Notes: generated by a model not told the origin, from the letters alone. Shown: positions 24,228-32,168, counted from the stretch's first letter. The stretch is 48,872 bases of DNA from Candidatus Aminicenantota bacterium (GCA_026393895.1 JAPKZG010000081.1:1-48872), one strand, 5' to 3'. Program-made: numbers and translations.

Positions 24228-25003
24228 AATGTGACCGGGAGAAACTCGCTCATGAAGAAGTTGGTGATGAGGATGGAAATCGAGGCCAGGACGACGGCCC
24301 GGGTGGTCGCCCGGCCCACGCCCTCCGCTCCACCCTCGGTTTCCAACCCCTGCCAGCACCCGATGATCGCGATCAGGACACCGAACACCGCGGCCTTGAC
24401 CAGACCCGAGAGAACGTCCCAGAGGTCCAGGTACATGAGGGTGTTGCGCCAATAAACCGTCTCGTTCACGCCCATCAGGACGACGTTGTAAAACTGGGCG
24501 CAGGCAATCCCGATAAAATCGCCGAACAGGGTCAGGCAGGGCAGCATGAAAAAGGCGGCTGCCGTGCGGGGGGCGACCAGGTAGCGGACGGAATCGGCCC
24601 ACAGGGTGAACAGGGCGTCGATCTGCTCGGTGATCCGCATCGTCCCGATCTCGGCGGCCATGGAGGAGCCGACCCGGCCCGCGACCATGAGGCCGACGAG
24701 GATGGGGATCAGCTCCCGGACCAGGCCGACGGCAATGATCGGGCCGCCGTAGGCCTCCGTCCCCTGGCCGATATACTTATGAAAGCCGTAATAGCTCTGA
24801 AGCCCGAAGACCAGGCCGCCGAAAGCCGCGGTCAGGGAAACGACCGGCAAGGTCCGGAGCCCGATCTCTTCCAATTGCTGGAGGAAGATCTTGCTCTCCC
24901 AGGGCTTTTGAAAAAAGCTCCGGAAGGTCCGGGCGGTCAGTTGGGAAAATTCCCCCAACTGCTCGAAAAAGCGGTTGAAAATTGAGGTCGGCTCACCGGT
25001 CAC
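24224..25003 (-). CDS. mlaE: MlaE-type ABC transporter permease
   Basis: Inner-membrane permease of the Mla/MCE lipid transporter. 259 residues with about five to six membrane spans and the conserved MlaE block RELIPILVGLMVAGRVGSS, followed by AAEIGTMRITEQIDAL. The start is GTG at 25003, with GGAGG in the last codons of dnaB serving as ribosome site. It sits 3 bases after dnaB. MlaB (STAS protein) and MlaC (periplasmic carrier) genes are not in this cluster. Transport direction, import or export, cannot be judged. Confidence 0.94.
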   Translation of the reverse strand: MTGEPTSIFNRFFEQLGEFSQLTARTFRSFFQKPWESKIFLQQLEEIGLRTLPVVSLTAAFGGLVFGLQSYYGFHKYIGQGTEAYGGPIIAVGLVRELIPILVGLMVAGRVGSSMAAEIGTMRITEQIDALFTLWADSVRYLVAPRTAAAFFMLPCLTLFGDFIGIACAQFYNVVLMGVNETVYWRNTLMYLDLWDVLSGLVKAAVFGVLIAIIGCWQGLETEGGAEGVGRATTRAVVLASISILITNFFMSEFLPVTL

Positions 25004-25006
25004 GCT

Positions 25007-26383
25007 TTAGTCCTCCGGGCCGCTGCGGGAATATTCGAGGTTCTCGAACTTCGCGAATTTGTTTTGAAAGGCCAGCGAGAAGTGTCCCGTCGGCCCGTTC
25101 CGCTGTTTAGCCACGATCACTTCCCCGACCCCCCGGAGTTCGGCATGCGTCTCCTTTTCCTCGGGCGACAGATACATTTCCGGGCGGTAGATAAAAATCA
25201 CGACGTCGGCGTCCTGCTCGATCGCACCCGACTCGCGCAGGTCCGAGAGCATCGGGCGCGGTTCGCGACGCGTTTTCTCCGGGGCGCGGCTGAGCTGGGA
25301 GATCCCAACCACGGGAATGGACAATTCCTTGGCCAGTTCCTTGAGCGAGCGGGAGATGAAGGACATTTCCTGGTTGCGGTTTTCAAACCGCCCGCCGGCG
25401 CGCATCAGCTGGATATAATCGATGAAGACGATATCGAGGAATCCTTCCAGTTTCAGCCGTCGGGTCTTGGCCTTCATTTCCGCCAGGGTGAGGGCGGGAG
25501 TTTCGTCGAGGAAAATCGGACAGGGGGCGAGGGTTTCGGCGCTCAGCCGGAGTCGATCCAGGTCGCGGTCGTTGATGAGACCCGACCGGACGCTCTGAAG
25601 GTCGATCAACGCGTCGGCGCACAGCATTCGGATGAGGAGGGCCTCCTTGGACATTTCCATCGAGAAAAACCCCACGGCCTTCCCGGCCCGGAGGCCGATG
25701 TGCTGGGTCATGTTCAGGCAGATCGCCGTCTTGCCCATCGAGGGGCGGGCGGCGACGATGACGAGCTCGGCCGGATGAAAGCCGGCCGTGAGTTTGTTGA
25801 GCTCGTAGAAACCGGTGTCTACGCCGGTGACGGCGTCCCGGTTTTCGACAAGCTTTTCGACGTGCTGCATCGTCGGCCCGACGATCTCGCTCAGAGGGAC
25901 GAAGCCCCGACGGTTCCGTTGTTCGGCCACGTCGATCATCGCCGCCTGGGCGGCGTTAACCAGGTCGTCGGCGTCCTCCTTCGCCTCGTAGCTGGCGGAG
26001 ATGATCTGGGCGGAGGAGAGGATGAGCCGCCGGAGAAGGCTCTTTTCCTTGATGATCCGGGCGTAGTATTCGACGTTGGAGTTTCGGGCGACGCCGTCCA
26101 TCAGGGAGGAAAGATAGGCCGCTCCGCCCACGTCCTCCAGCAGGCCCTCGCGGCGGAGCTCCTCGCTGACGGCCAGCAGCTCCACCGGCACGCCCTTGTC
26201 CACGAGCCGGCCGACCGTCTCCAGGATTTTCCGGTGAGCGTCCTTGTAGAAATCCTCGATCAAAACGTTCGACAGGACGACGTTGTAATTCTTGGAGTTG
26301 ATCAGGATTCCGCCCAGGACCGCCCGTTCGGCTTCCGGGCTGTTCGGCGGCGTCCGTTTCAGAAACAGGAGATCCAGATCCAC
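25007..26383 (-). CDS. dnaB: Replicative DNA helicase DnaB
   Basis: Hexameric helicase that unwinds DNA at the replication fork. 458 residues: N-terminal domain (about 10-115, with PEAERAVLGGILI), linker, and RecA-like C-terminal domain with Walker A ARPSMGKTA (about 212-220), Walker B IVFIDYIQLM and the LSRAPE...DLRESGAIEQDADVV region. No intein. The GTG at 26383 is chosen as start: AGGAGG stands 4 bases upstream and the DnaB N-terminus begins there. It follows rplI by 46 bases, the common rpsF-rpsR-rplI-dnaB order. Confidence 0.96.
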   Translation of the reverse strand: MDLDLLFLKRTPPNSPEAERAVLGGILINSKNYNVVLSNVLIEDFYKDAHRKILETVGRLVDKGVPVELLAVSEELRREGLLEDVGGAAYLSSLMDGVARNSNVEYYARIIKEKSLLRRLILSSAQIISASYEAKEDADDLVNAAQAAMIDVAEQRNRRGFVPLSEIVGPTMQHVEKLVENRDAVTGVDTGFYELNKLTAGFHPAELVIVAARPSMGKTAICLNMTQHIGLRAGKAVGFFSMEMSKEALLIRMLCADALIDLQSVRSGLINDRDLDRLRLSAETLAPCPIFLDETPALTLAEMKAKTRRLKLEGFLDIVFIDYIQLMRAGGRFENRNQEMSFISRSLKELAKELSIPVVGISQLSRAPEKTRREPRPMLSDLRESGAIEQDADVVIFIYRPEMYLSPEEKETHAELRGVGEVIVAKQRNGPTGHFSLAFQNKFAKFENLEYSRSGPED

Positions 26384-26429
26384 CGCTCCTCCTTTCGGGC
26401 TTTCCCGCCCGCGGATTTCGTCGGAATCC

Positions 26430-26915
26430 TCAGACTTCGGCCGGGGCCTTGTCCGCTTCTTCCGCCGGCGCTTCCTCGGCGACGACGGCGACTTGAATTT
26501 CGGCCTTGTCGTCGTGATAGACCTTGATCGTGACTTTGTGATTGCCCAGGCGCTTGAGGGGTTCGGGGAGGATGATGCGTTTCTTGTCGACGGCGAATCC
26601 CCGGGCATCCAACGCCTCCTTGATATCCGCGGCAGTGACCGAGCCGAAGATGTGGTCCTTCTCGGTCGTCTTGCGGTTGAACGTAAGCGTCACTTGGTTG
26701 AGCTTCTGGATCGTATCCTGAAAGGACAACCGCTCCTGTTCGACCTTTTTCTTCAGGGACGCCCGTTCGATTTCGACCATCTTCAGGTTCGAGGACGTCA
26801 CTTCGAGGGCGAGCTTGCGGGGGATAAGGTAATTGCGGCCGTATCCGGGCGCGACGTTGACGACGTCGCCCTTCCGGCCCACATTTTCCACGTCGTGTTT
26901 CAGAATGACTTTCAT
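26430..26915 (-). CDS. rplI: 50S ribosomal protein bL9
   Basis: 161 residues starting MKVILKHDVENVGRKGDVVNV, the N-terminal rRNA-binding domain with the conserved GYGRNYLIP loop, then the long connecting helix (about 45-75) and the C-terminal domain (DIKEALDARGFAVDKKRI). An Ala/Glu/Pro tail (about 143-161) extends it beyond the usual ~150 residues. ATG 26915 has GGAGG 4-5 bases upstream; the longer frame covers the rpsR end. Confidence 0.95.
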   Translation of the reverse strand: MKVILKHDVENVGRKGDVVNVAPGYGRNYLIPRKLALEVTSSNLKMVEIERASLKKKVEQERLSFQDTIQKLNQVTLTFNRKTTEKDHIFGSVTAADIKEALDARGFAVDKKRIILPEPLKRLGNHKVTIKVYHDDKAEIQVAVVAEEAPAEEADKAPAEV

Positions 26916-26928
26916 AGGACCTCCGGGC

Positions 26929-27204
26929 TCACTCGGTGACGTAGGGCAGAAGAGCCATGTGCCGGGCACGTTTCACCGCTGCGGCCAGTTTGCGTTGGTG
27001 GAAGGCGCAGGTTCCGGTCACCCGGCGGGGCGAAATCCGTCCCCTGTCGGGAATGTACTTTTTCAGAACATCGGCGTTTTTGTAATCGATGAACTTGACG
27101 TTCCGCTGGCAGAAACGACAGAATTTTTTCTTGGGGGGAAAGAACTTCTTATAGGCCGGCTTATCCGGCCGGTCGGATCGGTCAAACCGTCTTTCGTCCG
27201 CCAT
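26929..27204 (-). CDS. rpsR: 30S ribosomal protein bS18
   Basis: 91 residues. The core includes [34 protein letters not shown] and [20 protein letters not shown]. Three cysteines and a histidine (CRFC, and C..H in GTCAFHQRK) suggest the zinc-binding form of S18. ATG 27204 has GAGGAGG 7 bases upstream. It starts 2 bases after rpsF. Confidence 0.95.
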   Translation of the reverse strand: MADERRFDRSDRPDKPAYKKFFPPKKKFCRFCQRNVKFIDYKNADVLKKYIPDRGRISPRRVTGTCAFHQRKLAAAVKRARHMALLPYVTE

Positions 27205-27206
27205 GA

Positions 27207-27596
27207 TCAGGCCTCCTCGCGCTTCGGCTCGGCGGCTGGGGAAGCCGTCTCCGCTTCCGTCCCGGGCCCCGCGTTCTTCTTGACTTTCTTTTTCTTCCGG
27301 ACGTTCATCTGCGTTTCCTTCAGAAGCGTCAAATGGCGGATGATCGTGTCCATCTGGCGGAACCGTCGGGCGAGCTCGGCCGGGATCTCCGCGCCGCCTT
27401 CGTAATGGAAGAAAACATAGTAGGCCTCGTGGGCCTTGCCGATAGCGTACGCCATCCGGCGCTTGCCCCACTTTTCGATCCGGATCATCTTCCCGTTTTT
27501 CAGGGGAACGACCTCGGCCAGGCTCTGAACGACCCCTTCGGCCTCCTCCTCGGTCATGTTCGGGGCGAGGAGAAACCCCGTTTCATACAACTTCAT
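27207..27596 (-). CDS. rpsF: 30S ribosomal protein bS6
   Basis: 129 residues beginning [18 protein letters not shown], with the [26 protein letters not shown] core and [12 protein letters not shown] end of the S6 fold. A Lys-rich then Ala/Glu-rich tail (about 102-129) follows. ATG 27596 has AAGGAGG 5-6 bases upstream. S6 binds S18 in the 30S platform, and in many bacteria the pair represses this operon through a leader hairpin. Confidence 0.95.
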   Translation of the reverse strand: MKLYETGFLLAPNMTEEEAEGVVQSLAEVVPLKNGKMIRIEKWGKRRMAYAIGKAHEAYYVFFHYEGGAEIPAELARRFRQMDTIIRHLTLLKETQMNVRKKKKVKKNAGPGTEAETASPAAEPKREEA

Positions 27597-27680
27597 CCAA
27601 ACCTCCTTATGGTTTGACAGCATCCCCCTCTTTGGCGGGGGGAGCAAGGAGGAAGTTTTCGCTTCCTCAATCGGCGAACG
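27597..27680 (-). promoter_or_regulatory. rpsF leader with two hairpins
   Basis: 84-base gap between pth and rpsF. In transcript order it forms GAGGAAG...CTTCCTC (27674-27654) and then a C-run/G-run hairpin (27643-27624) whose loop includes CCGCCAAAG, just ahead of the ribosome site. Known S6:S18 autoregulatory leaders carry a hairpin with an exposed CCG, so this is a candidate. A TATAAT (27689-27684) lies at the pth stop and could be a local -10, but I see no matching -35. Confidence 0.4.
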
Positions 27681-28235
27681 CTAATTATAGCGATTCATCG
27701 CTTGATCGATTTGTCCGTCCAGGACAAGTTCCAACGCATCCATGGCCCGGTCCAGGCTCCCGGCCAGGAGTTTTTTCTCCGACGGCCGAAACGCCTCCAG
27801 GACAAAATCCGTGATCTCGGTGCCTTCGGGCACGGGCCCGATCCCGACGCGGATCCGGGGGAACGACGGCCCGATCAACCCGACGATCGAGGTCATACCC
27901 CGATGCGTGCCGGGACCGCCGTCGCGGCGGACGCGAATTTCGCCGAGGGCTAGGTCGACGTCGTCGAAAACGACCACCAGGTGCTCGGTCGGGATTTCCA
28001 TCCCGACGATGAGCGCCTTGACGGCTTGCCCGCTCTCGTTCATATACGTCTCCGGCAGGGCTAAAACGACCCGCTCGCCCGCCCTCCGGCCCTCGCCCGT
28101 CTTGGCCGAAAACTTGGGCTTCCGAAGCCGGATCTCCCAATCCTTGGCCGCGCGCCGGACCAGCATGAAACCGACATTGTGCCGGGTCTCGGCATACCGC
28201 AAGCCCGGGTTCCCCAGGCCTACGACCGCCCACAC
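27681..28235 (-). CDS. pth: Peptidyl-tRNA hydrolase
   Basis: Frees tRNA from peptidyl-tRNA that drops off ribosomes. 184 residues with AVVGLGNPGLRYAETRHNVGF (catalytic H19, N20), LALPETYMNESGQAV, VVFDDVDLALGEIRVRRDGGPGTHRG-type core split around the catalytic Asp, and FPRIRVGIG. The start is GTG at 28235, 3 bases after the rplY stop, with GGAG in the rplY end as ribosome site. rplY-pth adjacency is widely conserved. Confidence 0.95.
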   Translation of the reverse strand: MWAVVGLGNPGLRYAETRHNVGFMLVRRAAKDWEIRLRKPKFSAKTGEGRRAGERVVLALPETYMNESGQAVKALIVGMEIPTEHLVVVFDDVDLALGEIRVRRDGGPGTHRGMTSIVGLIGPSFPRIRVGIGPVPEGTEITDFVLEAFRPSEKKLLAGSLDRAMDALELVLDGQIDQAMNRYN

Positions 28236-28238
28236 CTG

Positions 28239-28904
28239 TTATTTCTCCGGCTCGGGCTTTTCGGCCCGCTCCTTCTTGATGACTTCGGGTTCGGCCGGGG
28301 CCGCCGCCTCGATGCCTTCCTCGACCACCGGGGCCGCCTCAACTTTCTCCTCATGCGGGACCTGGACCAGAGCGACGACCGCGCCGGGGTCCGTGATCAG
28401 TTTGATCCCTTCGGGAAGGACGACGTCGGACACCTTGATCGACTGGTGGAGGCGGAGCTCCGATACGTTCACGGTCAGATGTTCGGGAATCATCGCCGGG
28501 AGGCATTCGACCATCAGTTCGCGGGTCATGAAGTCGATGAACCCGCCCTCCGTCTTGACGCCGACGGCTTCGCCGACGAGCTCGATCGGGACCTCGACCC
28601 GGACCGCCTTGTTCATGTCGATCTGGATCAGGTCGGCGTGAATCAATTGGTCCGTCAGCGGATTGATCTGGACGTCCTTGATCATGACGTCCCGTTCGCC
28701 GCCTTCGATCGCAACTTTGAACAGGGTGTTCAGCCCGCTTTCGGACTTGAGAATCCGAATGATGTCTTTTTTGTCCAGGACAAGGGCGAGGTTCGGCCGG
28801 CCCTCTCCGTAAAGGATGGCCGGAATCCGGCCGCTTTGACGAATACGATACGAAGCGTTCTTGCCGAACGCCTCGCGCGGTTGGGTGGGAATCGTCAGGT
28901 TCAT
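28239..28904 (-). CDS. rplY: 50S ribosomal protein bL25 (CTC form)
   Basis: 221 residues: the 5S-rRNA-binding L25 domain (about 1-92, with RIRQSGRIPAILYGEG and DVQINPLTDQLIHADL) plus the C-terminal TL5/CTC beta-domain (about 98-185) and a charged Ala/Glu/Pro tail. E. coli L25 has only the first domain; the longer form is common outside gammaproteobacteria. AAGGAGG upstream supports ATG 28904, 14 bases after prs. Confidence 0.95.
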   Translation of the reverse strand: MNLTIPTQPREAFGKNASYRIRQSGRIPAILYGEGRPNLALVLDKKDIIRILKSESGLNTLFKVAIEGGERDVMIKDVQINPLTDQLIHADLIQIDMNKAVRVEVPIELVGEAVGVKTEGGFIDFMTRELMVECLPAMIPEHLTVNVSELRLHQSIKVSDVVLPEGIKLITDPGAVVALVQVPHEEKVEAAPVVEEGIEAAAPAEPEVIKKERAEKPEPEK

Positions 28905-28918
28905 TCGAGTCGTCCTCC

Positions 28919-29845
28919 TTAGTCAAACAACGAGCTCACGGAGCTTTTTTCGTTGATCCGGCGGATGGCCTCGCCGAAGAGTTCGGCGACGGAAAGCGTC
29001 ACGATCTTGGCGCAGGCCCGGTGCTTTTCCGGAGCGATGGTATTGGACACGATGAGTTTTTCCATGGGCGAGGATTCGATTTTCTCCAGCGCCTTTCCGG
29101 AGAGGACGGCGTGCGTGGTGCAGGCCAGGACGTTCTTGGCCCCGGCGTTTTTCAGGGCTTCCGCGCTTAGACAAAGCGTGCCCGCGGTGTCTACCATGTC
29201 GTCGAAAAGAACGCAGGTCTGGCCGGCCACGTCTCCGATGACATTGAAAACCTGGGCGACGTTGGGGGCCGGGCGCCGTTTGTCGATGATCGCCAAGGGG
29301 GCGTCCAGGCGCCGGGCGAAATGTTTGGCCCGGCCGACGCCTCCGGCGTCGGGGGAGACGACGGTGACGTTTTTCAGACCGAGATTTTGAATATATTTGA
29401 CCATGACCGGGACGCCGTTGAGATTATCCACCGGAACGGAGAAAAATCCCTGGATCTGGGGCGAATGCAGGTCCATCGTCAAAACCCGGTCGGCTCCGGC
29501 CGTCTCCAGAAGGTCCGCCACGAGACGGGCCGTGATCGGCACGCGGGGCCGGTCTTTCCAGTCCTGGCGGGCATACCCGTAGAAGGGAACGACCGCCGTA
29601 ATCCGGTCGGCCGAGGCCCGCTTGAAGGCATCGATCATGATGAAGAGTTCCATAAGGTTGAAGTTGGCCTCGTGGGACCCGCTCTGGAGAATGAAGATGT
29701 CCTCTCCCCGGACGTTTTCATCGATATAGAAATGGATTTCCCCGTCCGAGAACCGGTCAAGTACGCATTTGCCCAGGTCGATCCGCAGGTAGGCGGCGAT
29801 CTCCCGGGCCAAACCGGGGTTGGATGAACCGGCGAACAACTTCAT
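28919..29845 (-). CDS. prs: Ribose-phosphate pyrophosphokinase
   Basis: Makes PRPP from ribose 5-phosphate and ATP for nucleotide, His and Trp synthesis. 308 residues, full length: LKLFAGSSNP-like start (KLFAGSSNPGLAREIA), FSDGEIHFYIDENVRG, the YGYARQD motif, the metal-binding LTMDLHSPQIQGFF and the PRPP-loop segment VVSPDAGGVGRAK followed by DKRRP; C-terminal LFDDMVDTAGT. AAAGGA upstream of ATG 29845. It follows ispE/tRNA-Gln by 11 bases. Confidence 0.96.
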   Translation of the reverse strand: MKLFAGSSNPGLAREIAAYLRIDLGKCVLDRFSDGEIHFYIDENVRGEDIFILQSGSHEANFNLMELFIMIDAFKRASADRITAVVPFYGYARQDWKDRPRVPITARLVADLLETAGADRVLTMDLHSPQIQGFFSVPVDNLNGVPVMVKYIQNLGLKNVTVVSPDAGGVGRAKHFARRLDAPLAIIDKRRPAPNVAQVFNVIGDVAGQTCVLFDDMVDTAGTLCLSAEALKNAGAKNVLACTTHAVLSGKALEKIESSPMEKLIVSNTIAPEKHRACAKIVTLSVAELFGEAIRRINEKSSVSSLFD

Positions 29846-29856
29846 GATCGTTTCCT

Positions 29857-30822
29857 TTATGTTTCGCGCCCGGCGCGTTTATATCCGGAGCTGGGGCGGG
29901 AGGATTCGAACCCCCGAATGGCGGGTCCAAAGCCCGCTGCCTTACCACTTGGCGACACCCCAGCCGTGATCGCGTCCCATCCTTGGGCCCGGCTCATCGT
30001 CGCCGTCAACACGGCGTCGAAACGGCCGGCCAAGGCGGCCCGGCATCGTTCGGCCCCGTCGCGGTCTTCAAAGAGGCCGAAGACACCCGCCCCGGAACCG
30101 GTTACGAGAGACAAGACCGCGCCTTGATCCCGCAAGAAGCCTTTGATCTCGTCAAGCTGAGGGAAGAAGCGAAAAATCGTCTCTTCGAGCGCGTTCGTCA
30201 AGGAACCGAGTTCCCGGGTCTCGAGAAACCGCGTAATTTTACTGACTTTATACTCCGAAGTCAAGGCGGCCGGACCCAGAGAGCCGTAAATCAAAGGCGT
30301 CTGAACCGGGAAAGGAGGGAGGACAAGGACGAGCCATTTCGGCGGAAGGTCGGAAAGCGGAGTCAGGCGATCGCCCCGTTCCTCCCCGAGACAAAGCCCG
30401 CCGGTAAGAAAGTAGGGGACGTCCATCCCCAGGGTTCGGCCCAGGGCTTCAAGTTCCCCGGTCGAAAAGCCCAATCCCCAGATTTCGTTGAGGCCCAAGA
30501 GAGTTACGGCCGCGTTCGAGCTTCCGCCGCCGAATCCCCCGCCGGCCGGGATTTTCTTGGTCGCGACGATCTCCGCCCCGGCCCGGCTCCCGCTTTTTTC
30601 CCGGAGCAAGGCGGCCGCCCGAAACATGAGATTGGTTTCGTCCCAAGGAATCGAAGGGTCGTCACCTAATAGCCGGATCTCCCGCCCGGGAAGCAGACGT
30701 AATTCGATCGTATCGTGAAAATCGACCCATTGAAACAACGTCCGGATATCGTGGTAACCGTCGGGGCGCTTCCGGCAAACCTCGAGGCCCAGGTTGATCT
30801 TGGCGAACGAAGGGATCTTCAC
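29857..30822 (-). CDS. ispE: 4-diphosphocytidyl-2-C-methyl-D-erythritol kinase IspE
   Basis: Fourth MEP-pathway step: phosphorylates CDP-ME at the 2-hydroxyl. GHMP-kinase signatures: PSFAKINLGLEV (catalytic K8), KKIPAGGGFGGGSSNAA (ATP loop), MDVPYFLTGG and LVTGSGAGVFGLF. The enzyme proper ends near residue 280-286. The frame has no stop there but runs on for 321 residues, so residues 288-311 are read from the tRNA-Gln gene on the same strand and the stop comes after it. ATG overlaps the lipoprotein gene stop (ATGA). Identity is firm; the real C-terminus is uncertain. Confidence 0.93.
   Translation of the reverse strand: MKIPSFAKINLGLEVCRKRPDGYHDIRTLFQWVDFHDTIELRLLPGREIRLLGDDPSIPWDETNLMFRAAALLREKSGSRAGAEIVATKKIPAGGGFGGGSSNAAVTLLGLNEIWGLGFSTGELEALGRTLGMDVPYFLTGGLCLGEERGDRLTPLSDLPPKWLVLVLPPFPVQTPLIYGSLGPAALTSEYKVSKITRFLETRELGSLTNALEETIFRFFPQLDEIKGFLRDQGAVLSLVTGSGAGVFGLFEDRDGAERCRAALAGRFDAVLTATMSRAQGWDAITAGVSPSGKAAGFGPAIRGFESSRPSSGYKRAGRET
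29891..29962 (-). tRNA. tRNA-Gln (anticodon TTG)
   Basis: A 72-base cloverleaf on the minus strand. Acceptor arms TGGGGTG/CGCCCCA pair over 7 bases with one G-T wobble; the anticodon stem GCGGG/CCCGC encloses CTTTGGA, anticodon TTG, reading CAA. The T-arm has GTTCGAATC. The discriminator base is G and CCA is not encoded. It lies within the 3' end of the ispE frame, so it must be processed out of the long operon transcript or come from an unseen promoter. Confidence 0.95.
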
Positions 30823-31514
30823 CGCAGCAGTCGCTCGATTTCCGGCCAGGTTTTGGACGCATACGGCCGGAGAAAATCCAGGGAAAAATCGGGGGCGGGA
30901 CGGTCAAAGGCCGCGTCGAGGAGTCCGATGACGCCTTCCGTCCCGACATGACGAAACGCCCAGCGGCGCGGCAGGTCGCTTCCGGAAAAGAACTCCAGGA
31001 CCCGGAACGATAATTCGCCCCGTGTTCCCGAAACGACCCGGCCGCCCTCGTCGCGAACGAACGTCCAATCCGCCGACGCCTTGTCGCTCCAACGACCGGA
31101 AATCAGACCCGCGATTTCCGCCGGCCGGACGGGGAACCCGAGAAATTTTTCGATGACCTCGTCCCGTTCTCCCCGCCAATACGCCCTTTCCGAGGGAAGG
31201 ACAAGATACGCCTCGTCGCCGCGGATGAGAAAAATCGAGACCGAACGGCCGAGAGCGTCAAAGACCTCCAGTCGGGCCCGGCCGGGAAGGACGATGGCGA
31301 AAGCGAATTTCGCCCGGGACGTTTCTTCCCCCCGAGTCAAACGAAGCGAGGCGTATCCCTCGATTTCCCGCACGTCCGACGGGGGGCGGAGGTCAGGCCG
31401 GAACGGGCGGCAAGCCGCGGCGAAAAACGCGGCGCCGGCCAAGGCGCCGGCCAGGAGGAGACGAAATCCGGGAAGGGCTGAGGCTTGGGCCGTCATGGTT
31501 TTTTCGACCGTCAT
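30819..31514 (-). CDS. LolB-like / DUF4292-type outer-membrane lipoprotein
   Basis: A 231-residue predicted lipoprotein: signal helix LLLAGALAGAAFFAAAC with lipobox Cys near 34. The mature part has the alternating-strand pattern of the LolA/LolB fold (GYASLRLTRGEE, FAIVLPGRARLEVFDALGRSV, YLVLPSERAYWRGE, LSGRW-like GLISGRWSD). LolB receives lipoproteins from LolA at the outer membrane; in E. coli lolB is next to ispE, and here too the stop overlaps the ispE ATG. ATG 31514 overlaps the upstream stop (TGATG). Sequence similarity to true LolB is loose, so the role is inferred mainly from context. Confidence 0.7.
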   Translation of the reverse strand: MTVEKTMTAQASALPGFRLLLAGALAGAAFFAAACRPFRPDLRPPSDVREIEGYASLRLTRGEETSRAKFAFAIVLPGRARLEVFDALGRSVSIFLIRGDEAYLVLPSERAYWRGERDEVIEKFLGFPVRPAEIAGLISGRWSDKASADWTFVRDEGGRVVSGTRGELSFRVLEFFSGSDLPRRWAFRHVGTEGVIGLLDAAFDRPAPDFSLDFLRPYASKTWPEIERLLR

Positions 31515-31813
31515 CAATCCAGCTTGAGCCCGTAATCCTCGGTTTTTTCGGCTTTTTTCCGGACCTCGTCCGAAACGGGCGGGAGGGAGGTTCCGTCGGA
31601 GTCGTCGAGTTTGAACCCGTAGTCCTCGGTTTTTATATTCCGTAGTCTTTCCTTGCGCAAAAGCCGGGCTTCCTCCTCCATTCGTTTTTTTCGAAAGAGC
31701 GGATAGAACGGCGACTTGAGTTTTTTCCCGAAACAGGACAGGCGAGGATTGGTGGCTATCAGGACAATAAAAACCGCAAAAATGACGAGGATTCCGATAA
31801 CGCCGACATTCAT
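31514..31813 (-). CDS. Small membrane protein with duplicated KTEDYGxKLD motif
   Basis: 99 residues, family not recognised. One N-terminal transmembrane helix (3-21) is followed by a basic, probably cytoplasmic, helical segment (29-60). Two near-identical ten-residue motifs follow, KTEDYGFKLD (61-70) and KTEDYGLKLD (90-99), the second forming the exact C-terminus. The duplication suggests a repeated docking peptide. AAAGGTG upstream of ATG 31813; its stop overlaps the next start (TGATG), so it is translated together with the LolB-like protein. Confidence 0.65.
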   Translation of the reverse strand: MNVGVIGILVIFAVFIVLIATNPRLSCFGKKLKSPFYPLFRKKRMEEEARLLRKERLRNIKTEDYGFKLDDSDGTSLPPVSDEVRKKAEKTEDYGLKLD

Positions 31814-31919
31814 GATCGCACCTTTCCGGCTTCACCCCCGGTCATTATCGGCCCGGCCGAGCGAAAAAAAGGAATGGCGCGCCGCTCCAGGCGTCTGATG
31901 CGCTCTCGTTCCCGAAGGA

Positions 31920-32039
31920 TCAATCCTTCTGGAATTCGGGAATTTTGCGCCGTTCTTTATCCTTGCCCAGGTTGAACCCGACGAGAAACGCCGCAAGAAG
32001 AGTGATGATCCCAAGCAGAGTCTTAAAAAAGCCCTTCAT
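31920..32039 (-). CDS. 39-residue single-pass membrane peptide
   Basis: A short frame with a Lys-flanked hydrophobic helix (about 5-24, TLLGIITLLAAFLVGF) and a charged tail (GKDKERRKIPEFQKD). It has GGAAGG about 9 bases upstream of its ATG and lies about 28 bases after the start predicted from a strong promoter (32074-32101), which makes it a credible first gene of the long operon. No family recognised. A 106-base gap without other features separates it from the next gene. Confidence 0.55.
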   Translation of the reverse strand: MKGFFKTLLGIITLLAAFLVGFNLGKDKERRKIPEFQKD

Positions 32040-32073
32040 AACAACATACCTTCCGTCAAAAACTTCCTCCTGT

Positions 32074-32101
32074 ATTTTACCCAAGGTCGGAGAATTGTCA
32101 A
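32074..32101 (-). promoter_or_regulatory. Strong sigma70 promoter of the long housekeeping operon
   Basis: On the minus strand: perfect TTGACA (32101-32096), 16-base spacer, TAAAAT (32079-32074). It faces left into the 39-residue gene and all genes down to ispF. It is back-to-back with the fmdB promoter. Confidence 0.78.
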
Positions 32102-32124
32102 ATTTTCCGATCCGTTCGAAACTT

Positions 32125-32133
32125 TGCTATAAT
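32125..32133 (+). promoter_or_regulatory. Extended -10 promoter of fmdB-waaF-gmhB-rel
   Basis: TGC followed by a perfect TATAAT (32128-32133): an extended -10 element. The -35 position holds only a weak TTTCCG or TTCCGA. Predicted start about 32140, giving a leader of about 29 bases to fmdB. Confidence 0.65.
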
Positions 32134-32168
32134 GAACGGGTTAAATCCTGGCCGCGAAGGACGCGCCG

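Noticed and set aside
23481..24602. 373-residue version of the MlaF frame
   Set aside because: The first 125 residues are an Arg/Gly/Pro-rich shadow of mlaE; the ATPase domain starts at ATG 24227, which overlaps the mlaE stop.
25007..26608. 533-residue version of DnaB
   Set aside because: The extra 75 residues overlap rplI and are low-complexity; a GTG at 26383 with a strong ribosome site starts the real protein.
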